This document shows positions 6,358-6,424 of a DNA stretch of 6,424 bases, piece after piece. The first letter of the stretch is position 1. The number at the start of each line of letters is the position of its first letter. Position numbers and translations under genes: made by a program. The notes under the pieces are model-generated. The model made no database searches and had not been told where the DNA came from. It saw only the letters and a program-made list of their open reading frames with translations. Source of the DNA: an uncultured Burkholderiales bacterium (GTDB lineage: Bacteria > Pseudomonadota > Gammaproteobacteria > Burkholderiales > Burkholderiaceae_C). The DNA is taken from the NCBI GenBank assembly GCA_903953985.1, contig CAJBLW010000359.1, forward strand, positions 1-6,424. Reading direction: 5' to 3'.

Positions 6358-6372
6358 AGGGAATTAGGTCAA
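6344..6372 (-). promoter_or_regulatory. possible tRNA-Leu promoter overlapping the terminator
   Basis: TTGACC on the minus strand (6367-6372) is a five-of-six -35 match and lies 41 nt before the tRNA, nearly the same distance as the identical hexamer before tRNA-Gly (43 nt). At a 17-nt spacing the -10 would be CGTAGT (6344-6349), only three of six, and it lies in the terminator hairpin. The -35 is attractive and the -10 is poor. Confidence 0.3.
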
Positions 6373-6381
6373 CTTTAGATT

Positions 6382-6424
6382 TTAACCTGCTACAGCGGGT
6401 TCCCTTTTGACCCTGAACCAGGCC
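6382..6424 (-). CDS. possible C-terminal end of an upstream gene (partial)
   Basis: One minus-strand frame entering from the window edge reads AWFRVKREPAVAG and stops at TAA (6382-6384), 24 nt before the terminator hairpin at 6335-6357. A gene end is expected here because of that terminator. Thirteen codons are too few to identify a family or to prove the frame; a second frame also stops nearby, after the codons for PGSGSKGNPL. The product is unknown. Confidence 0.3.
   Translation of the reverse strand, partial: AWFRVKREPAVAG

Noticed and set aside
128..6410. Many open frames on the plus strand, some over 200 codons, opposite lon, clpX, clpP and tig.
   Set aside because: They lie antisense to well-recognised genes in moderately GC-rich DNA. 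Their translations are low in family features and rich in His/Gln or Ser/Arg, typical of reverse-frame shadows, and several cross tRNAs or terminators.
1..6424. Mobile elements, CRISPR arrays, integration sites or a novel defence-type system.
   Set aside because: No transposase, integrase, direct-repeat array or duplicated tRNA end is visible. The gene content is a standard housekeeping cluster with intact catalytic motifs.

Overview
This window is a conserved bacterial protein quality-control locus. All recognisable genes lie on the minus strand, so transcription runs from high to low coordinates: tRNA-Leu(UAG), tig (trigger factor), clpP, clpX, lon, tRNA-Gly(GCC). The tig-clpP-clpX-lon order is widespread in Proteobacteria. 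The protein sequences (an 807-residue LonA, the ClpP start and the trigger factor start) and the moderately high GC content suggest a betaproteobacterium of the order Burkholderiales, probably Comamonadaceae-like. That assignment is inference from pattern recognition, not from a search. In E. coli, lon is followed by hupB; here it is followed by a tRNA-Gly gene.

Layout from the upstream (right) end: the window edge may hold the last codons of another minus-strand gene (6382-6424). A strong intrinsic terminator follows, and its U-tract touches the first base of tRNA-Leu (6239-6325). tig (4846-6156) lies 82 nt beyond. The 122-nt tig-clpP gap contains a sigma-32-like promoter embedded in a long inverted repeat. 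clpP (4103-4723) is followed by a textbook rho-independent terminator, then clpX (2727-3995). A 97-100 nt gap with a second sigma-32-like promoter leads to lon (203-2626). A stem-loop, a clear sigma-70-type promoter and tRNA-Gly (28-103) close the window. No gene-free stretch exceeds about 125 nt.

The genes form one functional theme. Trigger factor meets nascent chains at the ribosome exit. ClpX unfolds substrates and feeds them to the ClpP chamber. Lon is a self-contained AAA+ protease that clears misfolded and regulatory proteins. All catalytic and nucleotide-binding motifs look intact, and no frameshift or truncation is visible.

I see no mobile element, CRISPR array, phage gene or previously undescribed protein system. 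The parts worth a second look are regulatory: heat-shock-type promoters before clpP and lon but not before clpX, a strong terminator separating clpP from clpX, and a terminator abutting tRNA-Leu.
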